Positions 1-9,429 of a stretch of 64,000 bases of DNA are shown in pieces. The position numbers and the translations under genes were made by a program. The notes under the pieces were generated by a model that saw only the letters and a list, made by a program, of their open reading frames with translations, was not told the origin of the DNA and searched no databases. Numbering within the stretch: position 1 is the first letter of the stretch; every line of letters starts with the position of its first letter. The stretch is from Pseudomonas laurentiana. GTDB taxonomy: Bacteria; Pseudomonadota; Gammaproteobacteria; Pseudomonadales; Pseudomonadaceae. The stretch lies in NCBI RefSeq assembly GCF_014648275.1, contig NZ_BMQU01000021.1, positions 1 to 64,000 of the forward strand, given 5' to 3'.

Positions 1-119
1 CTTGGATTTTTTGAACCTCAAGCAGCGAGGGCCTCAAAAATCGGTGGGTACTTCAGACCTTCCTTAGAGCATTCTTGGAGTGTTTTTATAACCAAGAATC
101 AATCTCGTTCCGAGGGGTG

Positions 120-1049
120 ATGATCTTGTTAAGGAATTTTTCCGCAATACAGTACGAACTCAGCTTCCTGGCCGAGCAGCGACTGATCTCAGCAATAGAA
201 GCGCAGGCCAACCTGACATATTGTAATGGTGAGTCTGTTACTGTCAGAGGGGCCAGCCGCGAGCAACTGATCGGTAGTCCACATAATACTGTCCGTCATC
301 CAGATATGGCCGAAGTACTCTTCGCGCGCATGTGGTCGTACCTGAAACGTGTCAAAAATTGGATAGGAATCGACACTATACGCTGCAGCAGCGGCCACCC
401 TAATTGGGTCAATGCTTATCTCACACCCACCTTTAAACAGGGCAATCTCATCGGCTATAAGTCCGTTCGGATCAAGCCTGCCCGCAACCAGCTTAGCGGT
501 GTCACGGACCTTGATGCATGCCTGCAAAATCACGACAGCAGTTTGCAGATAAAGCAGCGACTAGGGGCCGTCCTTACTTCAATTTTCCTTCCCTTCGTCG
601 TTCTTGCTGTCACTGCCGCAGCGTTGCTATTCGGTGGAGCGGCCCTAGGTGTTGCCGCCATCGCCTTGTTTTTTTTGGCGATACAGATATTGAGTGTTCA
701 CCAGTGGCATCGATCCCTCAACCACTTAGGTTCAGTCTCCACCGACTATGTTGATAGCGAACTGATTGCTCGCCCTTTCTCAGGCGAGCGAGGCCCGGTT
801 GCCCGGTTACAGATGGTGTTAATCAGTGGAGGCGCCAACATTAGAACCGCGCTGAGCTTGATTAGTGACGTTGCCAACCAGACTGCAACACTGGTCATAA
901 ATAGCCAGTCGTTGAGGAGGCAGCCGGAATTGATCCTGAGCAAGCGACGGGATGGGGCCGACATTGCGGTGAGCTCTTCCGCCGTTGGAGATGACCTAAA
1001 GCACACTGTGCAACAAATCAATGCGCAGGTTGTGCGCTTCAAGAGCTAG
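120..1049 (+). CDS. Aer-like PAS receptor lacking the MCP signalling hairpin (decayed paralogue)
   Basis: About 309 residues, read from ATG 120, which follows a cgagggg ribosome site. The protein aligns over its whole length with the intact Aer encoded at 4342: an N-terminal PAS domain (HNTVRHPDM matches HNIVRHPDM there), a hydrophobic segment near residues 155-190, and the HAMP-like stretch around RTALSLISD. After GADIAV the match jumps to the last ~24 residues of the intact protein (SSSAVGDDL versus SSSTGKELE), so about 215 residues holding the coiled coil and CheA/CheW-binding tip are missing in frame. The PAS FAD region is also altered (HPNWVNAY versus DFYWVNAY). It cannot control CheA as an ordinary MCP would. 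It is either a decaying duplicate or a receptor decoy; cheV follows after 52 bases. Confidence 0.7.
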   Translation: MILLRNFSAIQYELSFLAEQRLISAIEAQANLTYCNGESVTVRGASREQLIGSPHNTVRHPDMAEVLFARMWSYLKRVKNWIGIDTIRCSSGHPNWVNAYLTPTFKQGNLIGYKSVRIKPARNQLSGVTDLDACLQNHDSSLQIKQRLGAVLTSIFLPFVVLAVTAAALLFGGAALGVAAIALFFLAIQILSVHQWHRSLNHLGSVSTDYVDSELIARPFSGERGPVARLQMVLISGGANIRTALSLISDVANQTATLVINSQSLRRQPELILSKRRDGADIAVSSSAVGDDLKHTVQQINAQVVRFKS

Positions 1050-1101
1050 TCGCCAGGCGGTCCAGGCCGTAGCGCGTCTTCTTGTAGATTGGGGATATCA
1101 G

Positions 1102-2031
1102 ATGGCAAGCCTTATGGAAACGGTGAACAGCCGCACTCAGTTGGCTGGACAAAACCGTCTTGAACTGCTGCTTTTCCGCTTTAACGAAAGTCAGCTATAT
1201 GGCATCAACGTATTCAAGGTGCGGGAGGTACTCAAATGTCCTCGACTGTCGGCGTTGCCAATGTCGCATCGCGTTGTCTGTGGTGTGGCGAATGTGCGTG
1301 GCGCATCAATTCCGATACTGGACTTGGCGTTGGCCACTGGACTGCCGGGTGTCAAAGACCACAGTACTGCCTTCGTCATCATTACTGAATACAACACCAA
1401 GACCCAAGGGTTCTTGGTCAGCGCGGTAGAGCACATAGTCAACCTCAATTGGGAAAGTATTCATTCGCCACCCAAGGGGAGTGGAATTAACAACTATCTT
1501 ACCGCCGTAACACAGGTTAACGACGAGTTGGTTGAGATTATCGATGTGGAAAAAGTTCTGGCCGAAGTTTCGCCCGTATCCGAACAGATTTCCGAAGGCG
1601 TCATTCCGGCCGCTTTCCATGCGACAGCTGCGAAGTTATGCGTGCTGACGGTTGATGACTCTTCTGTGGCGCGCAAACAAGTTTCTCGATGTCTGGAGGC
1701 GGTGGGCGTGGACGTGATTGCACTCACCGATGGGCGTCAGGCCTTAGATTACTTGCACCGCATGCTCGATGAAGGGAAAAAGCCAGAGCAAGAATTGCTC
1801 ATGATGATTTCTGATATCGAAATGCCAGAGATGGATGGCTATACCCTGACTGCGGAAGTCCGCAATGACCCGCGGATGCACGACCTGCACATAGTGTTGC
1901 ATACGTCTTTATCCGGTGCTTTCAATCAGGCGATGGTGAGAAAAGTTGGTGCCGACGATTTTCTGGCAAAGTTTCGTCCGGATGATCTGGCAAGGCGAGT
2001 AATTGAACGAATGCAACGGCTGGGGGCTTGA
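1102..2031 (+). CDS. cheV: Chemotaxis coupling protein CheV (CheW domain plus receiver)
   Basis: About 309 residues. ATG 1102 is preferred over an upstream in-frame start because the CheW fold begins soon after it and a ttgggga ribosome site precedes it. Residues ~15-165 form the CheW-like domain (LLLFRFNESQLYGINVFKVR start, GVANVRGASIPILDL core). Residues ~178-305 form a receiver with VDDSS at its start, phospho-acceptor Asp in ISDIEMPEMDG, and the conserved Lys in FLAKF. CheV links receptors to CheA and is itself phosphorylated, which is thought to tune adaptation. It lies directly behind the truncated Aer-like gene, so it may once have been co-transcribed with a functional receptor. A paralogue dedicated to one receptor set is also possible. 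Confidence 0.9.
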   Translation: MASLMETVNSRTQLAGQNRLELLLFRFNESQLYGINVFKVREVLKCPRLSALPMSHRVVCGVANVRGASIPILDLALATGLPGVKDHSTAFVIITEYNTKTQGFLVSAVEHIVNLNWESIHSPPKGSGINNYLTAVTQVNDELVEIIDVEKVLAEVSPVSEQISEGVIPAAFHATAAKLCVLTVDDSSVARKQVSRCLEAVGVDVIALTDGRQALDYLHRMLDEGKKPEQELLMMISDIEMPEMDGYTLTAEVRNDPRMHDLHIVLHTSLSGAFNQAMVRKVGADDFLAKFRPDDLARRVIERMQRLGA

Positions 2032-3418
2032 CTGCGTTTTCGGTAGCCCCGAACTGTAACGCAGAAATTAACAGTGAGACTTAAAGTTAAAACACATCGT
2101 TGTCATAACGATTGCGCCCGGGTGATCTAGATCACAGTGCTTCGTAGCGTCTGGAGCGTTTAGGTGTTTTAGATGAAGACGTTATCTTGCTGAATACCCT
2201 AAGCAGTATATAACGTGAGTGCTGGATTCAGCCACATTCGAAGTCTGGGTTGAGACCGACAACGGTTTAGATTTCGGAGCTGATGTGCCGGTTGTCAGCG
2301 TGTTACTGGCCAGCGCTTTCGTGCAGTTGCACACAGCAGAGCACTAGCCTCCAATAAGGTCTGAGTCAGGTTATACCTCTTCGAAACCATACGGGTTTTT
2401 ACTAATCGTTTGCATTTGATCTGGCCTGCGATTGCACGTTGATAAGCACATTCGCTAATCATGAATGACAGTGGGCGGAAGTTTTCGGCTGCCCACCGAG
2501 CGCTTATCAGTGTTTTTATAGCGATGGAAGTAGATGATGGAATCCAAAACGTCAAAATCTTACCCGCTCAGCATGGCAGACAAATCTGTTCTGTATTAAA
2601 AAACGACAAGTGGCTGTTTGCCATCACCGCAGAGTCTTGTACAATTACTCGTGAATGTATAGGGTTTGTGCAGGTTCTGCTGTCAATAACAGGTTTTTAT
2701 CTTACTGTCTTTAATAGCCAGTCCCTCGGGTTCTGTCACGGAGATTTAGCTCGATAAGTAGTATCGTGTCGTGTCCCTCGTATAGTGCTATAGCCTGCTT
2801 GCGTTTGATTCTTGTCTGTTAGGTTTAAGCAATGCCAGTGATTACCAGCAAGACTACTCTCTCCTTATGGGGCGGTATACCTGTGCCAATTATTAGCTCA
2901 AGATTTATGAGGTGAAGGTAACCAGCCGGGGGAGGTGCCGTGTTGTCAATGTAATGGGATAAAAATATTAGGATGTGTTGTGACGAATCCAGGTCGGGGT
3001 ATTTTTTGTCTGGTGAAAAATTAAGATTTTTTTTGTGTGGGTTTTCATAGCCTGGTCGAAATTTTCTACGTCAAGTATTTCTAATGTCAAAGCCCTGGGG
3101 ACATTGTGTCTTTTTGTTGCGCGATACGTGGCGTGAATTCGTTGTTCTTGGATTCAGGTGAGAATCATTTATTCGAAACATCCAAGTCGCACTCAAATAG
3201 ATGAGTTGAGTAGAAAACTGTTGGTCAACTCTATAGTCGCGTCACTTCGTCCATAAATGGATGGTCTCAATCCATGTGTGCGTGTTCCGCTCGCATTCAT
3301 AGCACGCTATCATATTATGAATGGTTTTTCTGTCCATAATAAATATTTTAACGGAATCAAGAAATGTCAAATTGCATGATTTTATATATGAGGGTGGCTG
3401 TACGGAGAATAAGTTTTG
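2032..3418. other. AT-rich intergenic region without a convincing gene
   Basis: Nearly 1.4 kb between cheV and the LysR gene. Short open frames exist (for example a 98-codon frame at 2461-2757), but none has a clear ribosome site or recognisable protein, and base composition is well below the rest of the window. One FNR/CRP-like palindrome lies at 2122-2135. The stretch may be decayed DNA flanking an insertion; nothing else is supportable. Confidence 0.6.
2122..2135. promoter_or_regulatory. FNR/ANR-like palindrome GTGATCTAGATCAC
   Basis: A perfect 14-bp palindrome close to the FNR/ANR consensus TTGAT-N4-ATCAA, with one change per half-site; it is also loosely CRP/Vfr-like. It sits 90 bases after cheV and far from any following start codon, so its target is unclear. 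Confidence 0.25.
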
Positions 3419-4300
3419 ATGCTTAATGATATATCACTATTTGTTCAAATTGTTCGCTCGGGAAGCCTGTCGAGAGCAAGTAAAAAGCTATCCGTGCCAG
3501 CAAATACTTTAAGTCGGAGGTTGATAAATCTTGAGAGGCAGCTTGGGACTTCACTCATACTTCGCTCAACTCAGGCGCTTCGTTGTACCGCCGATGGTGA
3601 ACGTTTGTTTGAGCAGTGCAGTTCCTGTATAGATAATTTAAATTCTACAATTAGTTCGCTTCAGTCTGCTATTGTTGGTGTTGTTGGTAAAGTTAAGGTT
3701 CAAGTGCCTTCGGCTTTTTTTGACTGCTCGATCAATAATTTTTTTTGCACACTACTTACCCTTCATCCTGGGCTTGAAATAGAAGTTGTAGTGTCTGACG
3801 AAGAGCCTGACCTGATTCAGGGTGGCATTGATTTGCTTTTGCATTTTGGAGAACTGAAAAAGGGTAGTTACATTGCTAGAAAGTTATGTAATTCAACACT
3901 TGGAATCTATGCTAGTGCGGAATATTTGTATCGTAATGGAACGCCGGAGTGCCCTGATGATTTGAATGCTCATACCTGTATTCATTATACATCCGAGGAC
4001 TTTGTGGTTATTAGTCGGCGCGACGGCGGCGATCGTCATAGTGTTGCTGTGAACAAGCGGTTTCTAAGTAAATCTATTCCTGCTCTTGTTAATGTCGCGG
4101 AGCAGGGGGTGGGACTTGTGTTTATAAACACAATTTGCACGCTTACTAAAAGTGATTCTTTGGTGAGGGTGTTGCCAGATTATGTGTCGGAAGGAGAGCC
4201 GCTATTTGCAGCCTACTCAAATCGCCATGCATTATCAAATTGCGCGAGAGTTGTGATGGATTATGCGGTTGCCAGGGCTGAAGCATTTGATGATTGTTGA
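3419..4300 (+). CDS. LysR-family transcriptional regulator, AT-rich
   Basis: About 293 residues. The ATG at 3419 is preceded by TTG at 3416 and by cggagaa at 3402-3408, so either could start. The N-terminal winged helix-turn-helix is clear (DISLFVQIVRSGSLSRASKK, then NTLSRRLINLERQLG), and the remainder is the periplasmic-binding-like effector domain (KVKVQVPSAFF onward). It belongs to the subgroup that begins MxLNDxxLFxxIV. Codon use is much more AT-rich than most of the window, which suggests acquisition from another genome. It is transcribed toward aer, 41 bases upstream of the aer start. No divergent gene exists that would be its obvious target, so effector and regulon are unknown. Confidence 0.85.
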   Translation: MLNDISLFVQIVRSGSLSRASKKLSVPANTLSRRLINLERQLGTSLILRSTQALRCTADGERLFEQCSSCIDNLNSTISSLQSAIVGVVGKVKVQVPSAFFDCSINNFFCTLLTLHPGLEIEVVVSDEEPDLIQGGIDLLLHFGELKKGSYIARKLCNSTLGIYASAEYLYRNGTPECPDDLNAHTCIHYTSEDFVVISRRDGGDRHSVAVNKRFLSKSIPALVNVAEQGVGLVFINTICTLTKSDSLVRVLPDYVSEGEPLFAAYSNRHALSNCARVVMDYAVARAEAFDDC

Positions 4301-4341
4301 TCTTTAGTCAGGATTGAATTTAAATTTACTAGGCTACGCTT

Positions 4342-5907
4342 GTGAAAAAAAACCTACCAATTACAAATCGAGAGCTAGTGTATCCGGCTGATCAGCGCCT
4401 TATTTCTGCGACGGATATACATGGAAATTTAACCTACTGCAATGATGAATTTATTGCGGTTAGCGGTTTCAGTCGGGAAGAGTTAATAGGCAGTTCGCAT
4501 AATATTGTTCGTCATCCTGACATGCCGGAAGCGGTGTTTGCGCATATGTGGTCATACCTGAAGTCTGGCAAAAGCTGGATGGGTATTGTTAAAAATCGCT
4601 GCAAGAACGGTGACTTCTACTGGGTCAATGCCTATGTCACTCCGATTTTGGAGAATGGGAAAATAACCGGGCACGAATCAGTACGGGTAAAGCCGGACAG
4701 TGCACAGGTTGAGCGTGCAATACAGCTTTATCAGCGCCTGCAAAATGGTCAGCAGAGTGTCCGCTTAACCGAGCGCTTTCGCACAATAAGCAGTTTTTTT
4801 GGCATGCCGTTACTGGCTACAGGGCTAACGGCTATTGTGTTGTACAGCGGCACTTACTGGGCAAGTCTAGGCAGTGTCACTTTACTGCTGTTTGCGTTGC
4901 AGGCGCTAGCAAGTCGTCACGAACGCAAAGCGCTGGATAGCTTACGTAGTATTGCAGGTGGAAGTTTCGACAGCGAACTGATCGCCCGCACCTATACCGA
5001 TGAGCATGGCGCTATTGCTCAGCTGCATATGATTTTAATCAGCGAGGGTGCGAAGCTCCGTACCGCTCTTAACCGGCTTAGCGATTATGCTCATCAGACC
5101 GCCACTCTTGCGTCCAAAAGCGGCAGCCTAGCCCAGCAGTCAGACAACGCTTTGCAGCACCAACGCGATGAGGCTGACATGGCGGCTACTGCGATGAATG
5201 AGATGGCTGCTTCAATTGGAGAAGTATCAATACACATTCACAACACGGCGCGGGAGGCCAATCAAGTCAATATCCTCAGCCAGACGGGGTCTGAGCAAGC
5301 TCAGAAGACCAGAGAGGTGATCGAGAAGCTTGCGACTACAGTACAAGCGATTAGCCAGTCGGTAGAGAGCTTAGCCTCCGAAACCAAATCAATCCAACAG
5401 GCTGCCGATATGATCCGCGCAATTGCTGAGCAGACCAATCTGCTGGCACTGAATGCCGCCATTGAGGCCGCAAGAGCCGGTGAACAAGGTAGAGGTTTTG
5501 CTGTGGTGGCCGACGAGGTCAGAGCTCTGGCGTCGAAAACCCAAGAATCTACACAGACCATTCAGCAGATAATTGGCTCACTCCAGCAGGTCGCTAGCCA
5601 GGCAGTAAGTATTGCTCATCAGGGCAGTCAAGAGGCGCAGGTAGGTGTCGAACAGGTCATCAATACGCAGCATGCGCTACACGGAATAAGCATAGCGGTC
5701 GATAGCATCCATCAAATGAGTGAGCAGATGGCATCAGCCTCTGAGGAGCAGGCTCATGTTGCTGAAGACATCTCGCGCCAGATTACATCAATCGCGCAAG
5801 TGTCCGACAAAAACGCCGACATCGCCAAACAATCCTCAAGTACCGGCAAAGAGTTAGAAAACACAGCGCATGCCCTTCATGCCTTGGTTGAACGATTCAA
5901 CGGATAG
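4342..5907 (+). CDS. aer: Aer-type aerotaxis/energy-taxis receptor
   Basis: 521 residues from a GTG start. The N-terminal PAS (residues ~10-115) has the Aer signatures [19 protein letters not shown] and [10 protein letters not shown], which form the FAD pocket in E. coli Aer. A hydrophobic segment (~150-190) anchors it in the membrane without a periplasmic domain. A HAMP-like linker follows, then an MCP domain with the canonical tip near residues 361-381 ([19 protein letters not shown]). Aer senses redox state through FAD and passes the signal to CheW/CheA. Nine bases separate it from the PAS-GGDEF-EAL gene, as in P. putida where an Aer and a motility-linked c-di-GMP protein are co-transcribed. 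The gene at 120-1049 is its degenerate copy. Confidence 0.92.
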   Translation: MKKNLPITNRELVYPADQRLISATDIHGNLTYCNDEFIAVSGFSREELIGSSHNIVRHPDMPEAVFAHMWSYLKSGKSWMGIVKNRCKNGDFYWVNAYVTPILENGKITGHESVRVKPDSAQVERAIQLYQRLQNGQQSVRLTERFRTISSFFGMPLLATGLTAIVLYSGTYWASLGSVTLLLFALQALASRHERKALDSLRSIAGGSFDSELIARTYTDEHGAIAQLHMILISEGAKLRTALNRLSDYAHQTATLASKSGSLAQQSDNALQHQRDEADMAATAMNEMAASIGEVSIHIHNTAREANQVNILSQTGSEQAQKTREVIEKLATTVQAISQSVESLASETKSIQQAADMIRAIAEQTNLLALNAAIEAARAGEQGRGFAVVADEVRALASKTQESTQTIQQIIGSLQQVASQAVSIAHQGSQEAQVGVEQVINTQHALHGISIAVDSIHQMSEQMASASEEQAHVAEDISRQITSIAQVSDKNADIAKQSSSTGKELENTAHALHALVERFNG

Positions 5908-5916
5908 ATTAAATTG

Positions 5917-7671
5917 ATGAAAGTTACCACGACGACAGGCAACCCATCTGGCCAAGTGTTCGCGCTGGGGGAGTTGTCTTCTGCTATATTCGAAGCTGCT
6001 GTAGACGCGATGATCGTCATTGATCAATTCGGCATAATTAATGCCCTGAATCCTGCGGCCGAGAATACGTTTGGCTTCAGTCGTGCTGAGTTAATCGGAT
6101 GTAATGTCGCTGCACTTATGCCGGAGCCAGATGCTAGTAATCACGATGGCTATTTGCTTGCCCACGCCAAAACGGGTGAGCGAAAAATTATTGGTAAAGG
6201 GCGTGAGGTCGTTGGTAAGCGAAAGGATGGTAGCTTATTTCCAATGCACTTGAGTATTGGAGAGCTAAATATTGGTGGGCAACGATTGTATGTTGGGATC
6301 TGTCACGACATAAGTATTCGTAGGCAAATGCTTGAGCAGATCACGTACATGGCAACTCATGATAGTTTGACCGGTTGCGTGAATCGAAATCACCTTCATG
6401 ATAACTTGCAACGGCTGATGCTTGAGTGTGAACATAGCAACTGGCAACTCGTAGTACTTTTTATAGACCTCGATGGCTTCAAGCAAATCAATGATCATTA
6501 TGATCACGATGTAGGTGACCGCCTACTGAGTAGCTTGGCACAGCGACTTCAGGGGACCGTAGGTAAGAACGACCTACTCGCGCGTATGGGAGGTGATGAG
6601 TTTCTCATTGCTTCAAAACAGCCACGTGAACGTAATGCACCACGCAGACTAGCCCAGCGTTTGCTCGACTGTTTGGCAGCGCCTTTTGAAATCAACGGTA
6701 TCGAACTTCGGGTGCGCGCAAGCATTGGCATCAGTCTGCACCCTGGGCCTGGCCAAAATAGCGATCAACTGGTCAATGATGCGGACATCGCCATGTATCA
6801 GGCGAAGGCTGAGGGAGGTAATTGTATACGTTTCTTTCGTCTGGCACTTCGCGACAAGATGGAAGCAATTTTCCGCACTGTCAGTCGGCTGCGAAAAGCA
6901 ATAGAGTTCAATCAGTTTGAACTGCACTATCAACTGCAATTCGAACTGGCTCCACCCTATCGTCCCTCTGGTCTCGAAGCGTTGCTTAGGTGGCATGACG
7001 GTAGTAACGGTTTAATACCGCCGACCCATTTTATTCCATTGGCCGAAGAGTACGGTCTAATGCCGGCTATCAGCCGCCTGGTGCTCGAGCGTGCCTGTGG
7101 TGATAATAAGATATTGATTTCAGAGGGTTTGCTCGATGTGCCGATGGCAGTTAATATTTGTAGTCGTTCATTTCTGCAGAGTGACTTTATCGGTCAGGTA
7201 AGCTCAATGCTTGCGAAGTCAGGGCTGCCAGCCAGTCGTTTGGAAATTGAGATTACCGAAAGCGTGGCTATACACGATATTACTCTCGCCACTCAAACAA
7301 TACTGGCTCTGCACGATATAGGTGTGGAAGTGTCCATGGATGACTTTGGTACTGGTTACTCTTCACCCGGTACATTAAAAAGTCTGCCCGTGGATCGTTT
7401 GAAAATTGATCGCTCATTCATTAGTGAGCTGCCAAATAATGACTTCGATCGAGCCATTGTCCAGGCAATACTTATTGTTGCCAAGAGCGCGGGTATGCAA
7501 GTTGTTGCCGAAGGCATTGAAAATACGGATCAGCTAAATTTTTTGCAGCAAAACGGATGTAGTCATGGCCAAGGCTACTGGTACGCAAAGCCTCTGCCGC
7601 TGGCTAAGCTGAAAGCTTTATTGAGGGATAAAGAAACAGTGTTTGATAGTGAGTCCTCGCCTATTGCCTAG
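5917..7671 (+). CDS. PAS-GGDEF-EAL c-di-GMP turnover protein with FixL-like PAS
   Basis: About 584 residues. ATG 5917 follows TTG 5914. The PAS (~20-130) resembles FixL: His76 in NHDGY and Arg96 in GKGRE are 20 residues apart, as are the heme-ligand His200 and Arg220 of Bradyrhizobium FixL, followed by GKRKDGSLFPMHLSIGE. The GGDEF domain (~165-300) keeps GGDEF and the DLDGFKQIND motif but lacks the Arg of the RxxD inhibitory site (GKND). The EAL domain (~335-575) keeps the metal and catalytic residues: LEALLRW, EITES, DDFGTGYSS, KIDRSF, EGIE and the final QGY. Both synthesis and hydrolysis of c-di-GMP are therefore possible. It follows aer closely and is probably co-transcribed; heme binding is inferred only. 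Confidence 0.9.
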   Translation: MKVTTTTGNPSGQVFALGELSSAIFEAAVDAMIVIDQFGIINALNPAAENTFGFSRAELIGCNVAALMPEPDASNHDGYLLAHAKTGERKIIGKGREVVGKRKDGSLFPMHLSIGELNIGGQRLYVGICHDISIRRQMLEQITYMATHDSLTGCVNRNHLHDNLQRLMLECEHSNWQLVVLFIDLDGFKQINDHYDHDVGDRLLSSLAQRLQGTVGKNDLLARMGGDEFLIASKQPRERNAPRRLAQRLLDCLAAPFEINGIELRVRASIGISLHPGPGQNSDQLVNDADIAMYQAKAEGGNCIRFFRLALRDKMEAIFRTVSRLRKAIEFNQFELHYQLQFELAPPYRPSGLEALLRWHDGSNGLIPPTHFIPLAEEYGLMPAISRLVLERACGDNKILISEGLLDVPMAVNICSRSFLQSDFIGQVSSMLAKSGLPASRLEIEITESVAIHDITLATQTILALHDIGVEVSMDDFGTGYSSPGTLKSLPVDRLKIDRSFISELPNNDFDRAIVQAILIVAKSAGMQVVAEGIENTDQLNFLQQNGCSHGQGYWYAKPLPLAKLKALLRDKETVFDSESSPIA

Positions 7672-7745
7672 GCTTTAAAAAGTTTTTAGTGCCATGCCGA
7701 GTGTTGGCTTTTTTAAACAATCTAAAATTGTTTGTGAGCGGTTAT

Positions 7746-8108
7746 ATGCAGTCATTGAAGGGTATTCGTATCTCTTTTGTTGATCCAGCACGCAAGGTGA
7801 TGGACGTGGCATGTGCACTAAATATTGCTGGATTTTTTAGCGCAAATGACTGCTGGTTTAATCCGCCAGAATGTAATGAGTTCACAGCATGCTGCACCGC
7901 TCGCAGTACGCTATTTTTCATGCCGCTGTCTCAGGCGGTGACACCTAAGATTTGGAGTGTAATTGGTACATGGTTGGCCGCTGATGAAAAACGAAAGTTG
8001 CAAATTACCGTGGGCGAGGAAAAAAGCGAAACTGATTCTTTATCGGGTGTTCTAGAGGTGCTTGAACGAATACTTTTTACTTATAGCTCAATAGGTAGTG
8101 ATGCGTGA
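7746..8108 (+). CDS. Hypothetical cysteine-rich protein, start uncertain
   Basis: About 120 residues from ATG 7746, which follows gagcgg; the frame stays open upstream to GTG 7689, giving 139. I recognise no family. The middle holds an unusual group of five cysteines (ANDCWFNPPECNEFTACC, then TARSTLFF), and the C-terminal third is acidic and probably helical (VGEEKSETDSLSG, VLEVLERIL). Composition is AT-leaning like its neighbours. A short overlapping frame from ATG 7694 (MPSVGFFKQSK) also looks protein-like, so a frameshift near 7780 may have split an older gene. It follows the PAS-GGDEF-EAL gene on the same strand with a 74-base gap. Confidence 0.45.
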   Translation: MQSLKGIRISFVDPARKVMDVACALNIAGFFSANDCWFNPPECNEFTACCTARSTLFFMPLSQAVTPKIWSVIGTWLAADEKRKLQITVGEEKSETDSLSGVLEVLERILFTYSSIGSDA

Positions 8109-8331
8109 AACTGATGTAGCTATTCACCTGTTCCTGCTGAAAATTGGGTTCTCGCTGAGCGACCCGGCCATGATCGTCTGTGCCATAAACGCCTGAACAT
8201 CGTGACGTACTGACGACGTTACGTCGGTAAGTTATGGCTACTGCCCGATTCGTCCGGATCGTCTCTAAAGGTATTAGAGGCTGAAGAAATTTTTCTTATC
8301 GCATTACTAATGCATAGGTGATGGCCACTCA

Positions 8332-9429
8332 TCAACCTGATGAAACTGAGCAGATACCATCATGCATACCGTTATCTTCAGCATCATCTGCTATCAATTG
8401 TTCTATCGCCTTAAAATGACTTTGCATCACCAGCACCAAGCTTGGGTCAAAGTGTCGGCCAGCCTGTTCAAGAATATAGGCTTGTGCACGCTCTGGGCTC
8501 CAGGCGTGTTTATAAGGGCGAGACATGCGCAGAGCATCATAGACGTCGCACAGCGCAACGATGCGTGATGACAACGGAATATCCTTACCGGCCAAGCCGC
8601 GTGGATAGCCACTACCATCCCATTTCTCGTGATGGCAATAAGCAATTTCTGCAGCCATATCGGTCAGCGCCGAAGCTTGGTCTTCATGGAGAATCTCGTA
8701 ACCGATACGTGAATGCTCCATCATCTCGTGACGCTCCTCCAGGCTGAGAGGCCCTTCCTTGAGTAAGATCCGGTCAGGAATGCCGATCTTGCCCAAATCA
8801 TGCATGGGGGCCGCCATACGGATCAGGTCGCACCAGTCCATCGGCATCCCAATGGCATCTGCCAGCAGGGCTGCGGTTTTACCAATACGTAAGATGTGAT
8901 CCCCCGTCTCATTATCGCGGTAACCTGCAGCGCGACTCAGTGCTCGGATCACTGCACAATAGCTGTCTTGCAATTGAAGGGTGCGCTCGTGGACTTTGTC
9001 CTCCAGCACTCGGTTGAGGTTTTGCAGTTTCTCGGTAGCCTGGGACAGGCGTAGGCAGTTGCGTACACGCAGCACTAGCTCTGGCAGGTCCAGTGGCTTG
9101 GTCAAATAGTCGTTGGCGCCTAACTCCAAGCCAAGGCGGCGGCTTTGAGGTTCGCTGAGTGCGGTAAGGATAATTACCGGTGATCGAGATCGATCGCGCT
9201 CACTGAGTTGGCGCAGGATTTCAAATCCATCCGGGGCTGGCATGTCCAGATCAAGCAGCAGAAGGTCCCAGGGTTGCTCCTGCAGCCAGTGCAGACCGCT
9301 GGCGGAATCGACGAAGCTTGTCACATTGGACAGGCCAAAGGCCTTCAAGCTGGACTCAAGCAGGCGCAGGTTGGCAGCGACATCATCAATGATGACGATT
9401 CGGGTGTTCGCAGGAATATCAGTAAACAT
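8332..9429 (-). CDS. Response regulator with HD-GYP c-di-GMP phosphodiesterase domain
   Basis: 365 residues. Residues 1-125 form a CheY-like receiver (IIDD near the N terminus, phospho-acceptor Asp60 in LLLLDLDMPAPDGF, Lys in LTKPLDL). A coiled linker (~128-155, LEDKVHERTLQLQ) leads to an HD-GYP domain with GDHILRIG, the metal-binding HDLGKIGIPD, CHHEKWDGSGYP and an FDP near the end. RpfG-type proteins of this layout hydrolyse c-di-GMP to GMP when phosphorylated. The start overlaps the 3' end of the sensor-kinase gene by 11 bases, so the two should be translated together and form a signalling pair. Confidence 0.93.
   Translation of the reverse strand: MFTDIPANTRIVIIDDVAANLRLLESSLKAFGLSNVTSFVDSASGLHWLQEQPWDLLLLDLDMPAPDGFEILRQLSERDRSRSPVIILTALSEPQSRRLGLELGANDYLTKPLDLPELVLRVRNCLRLSQATEKLQNLNRVLEDKVHERTLQLQDSYCAVIRALSRAAGYRDNETGDHILRIGKTAALLADAIGMPMDWCDLIRMAAPMHDLGKIGIPDRILLKEGPLSLEERHEMMEHSRIGYEILHEDQASALTDMAAEIAYCHHEKWDGSGYPRGLAGKDIPLSSRIVALCDVYDALRMSRPYKHAWSPERAQAYILEQAGRHFDPSLVLVMQSHFKAIEQLIADDAEDNGMHDGICSVSSG

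Noticed and set aside
2461-2757. 98-codon frame in the AT-rich gap after cheV
   Set aside because: No ribosome site and no family resemblance; chance length is plausible in this region.
7689-7745. Extension of the cysteine-rich protein to GTG 7689
   Set aside because: No ribosome site before it, while ATG 7746 has gagcgg close by.
8190-8235. GACGTA...TACGTC inverted repeat after the cysteine-rich gene
   Set aside because: Stem is 6 bp with a 10-base loop and no T-run; too weak to call.
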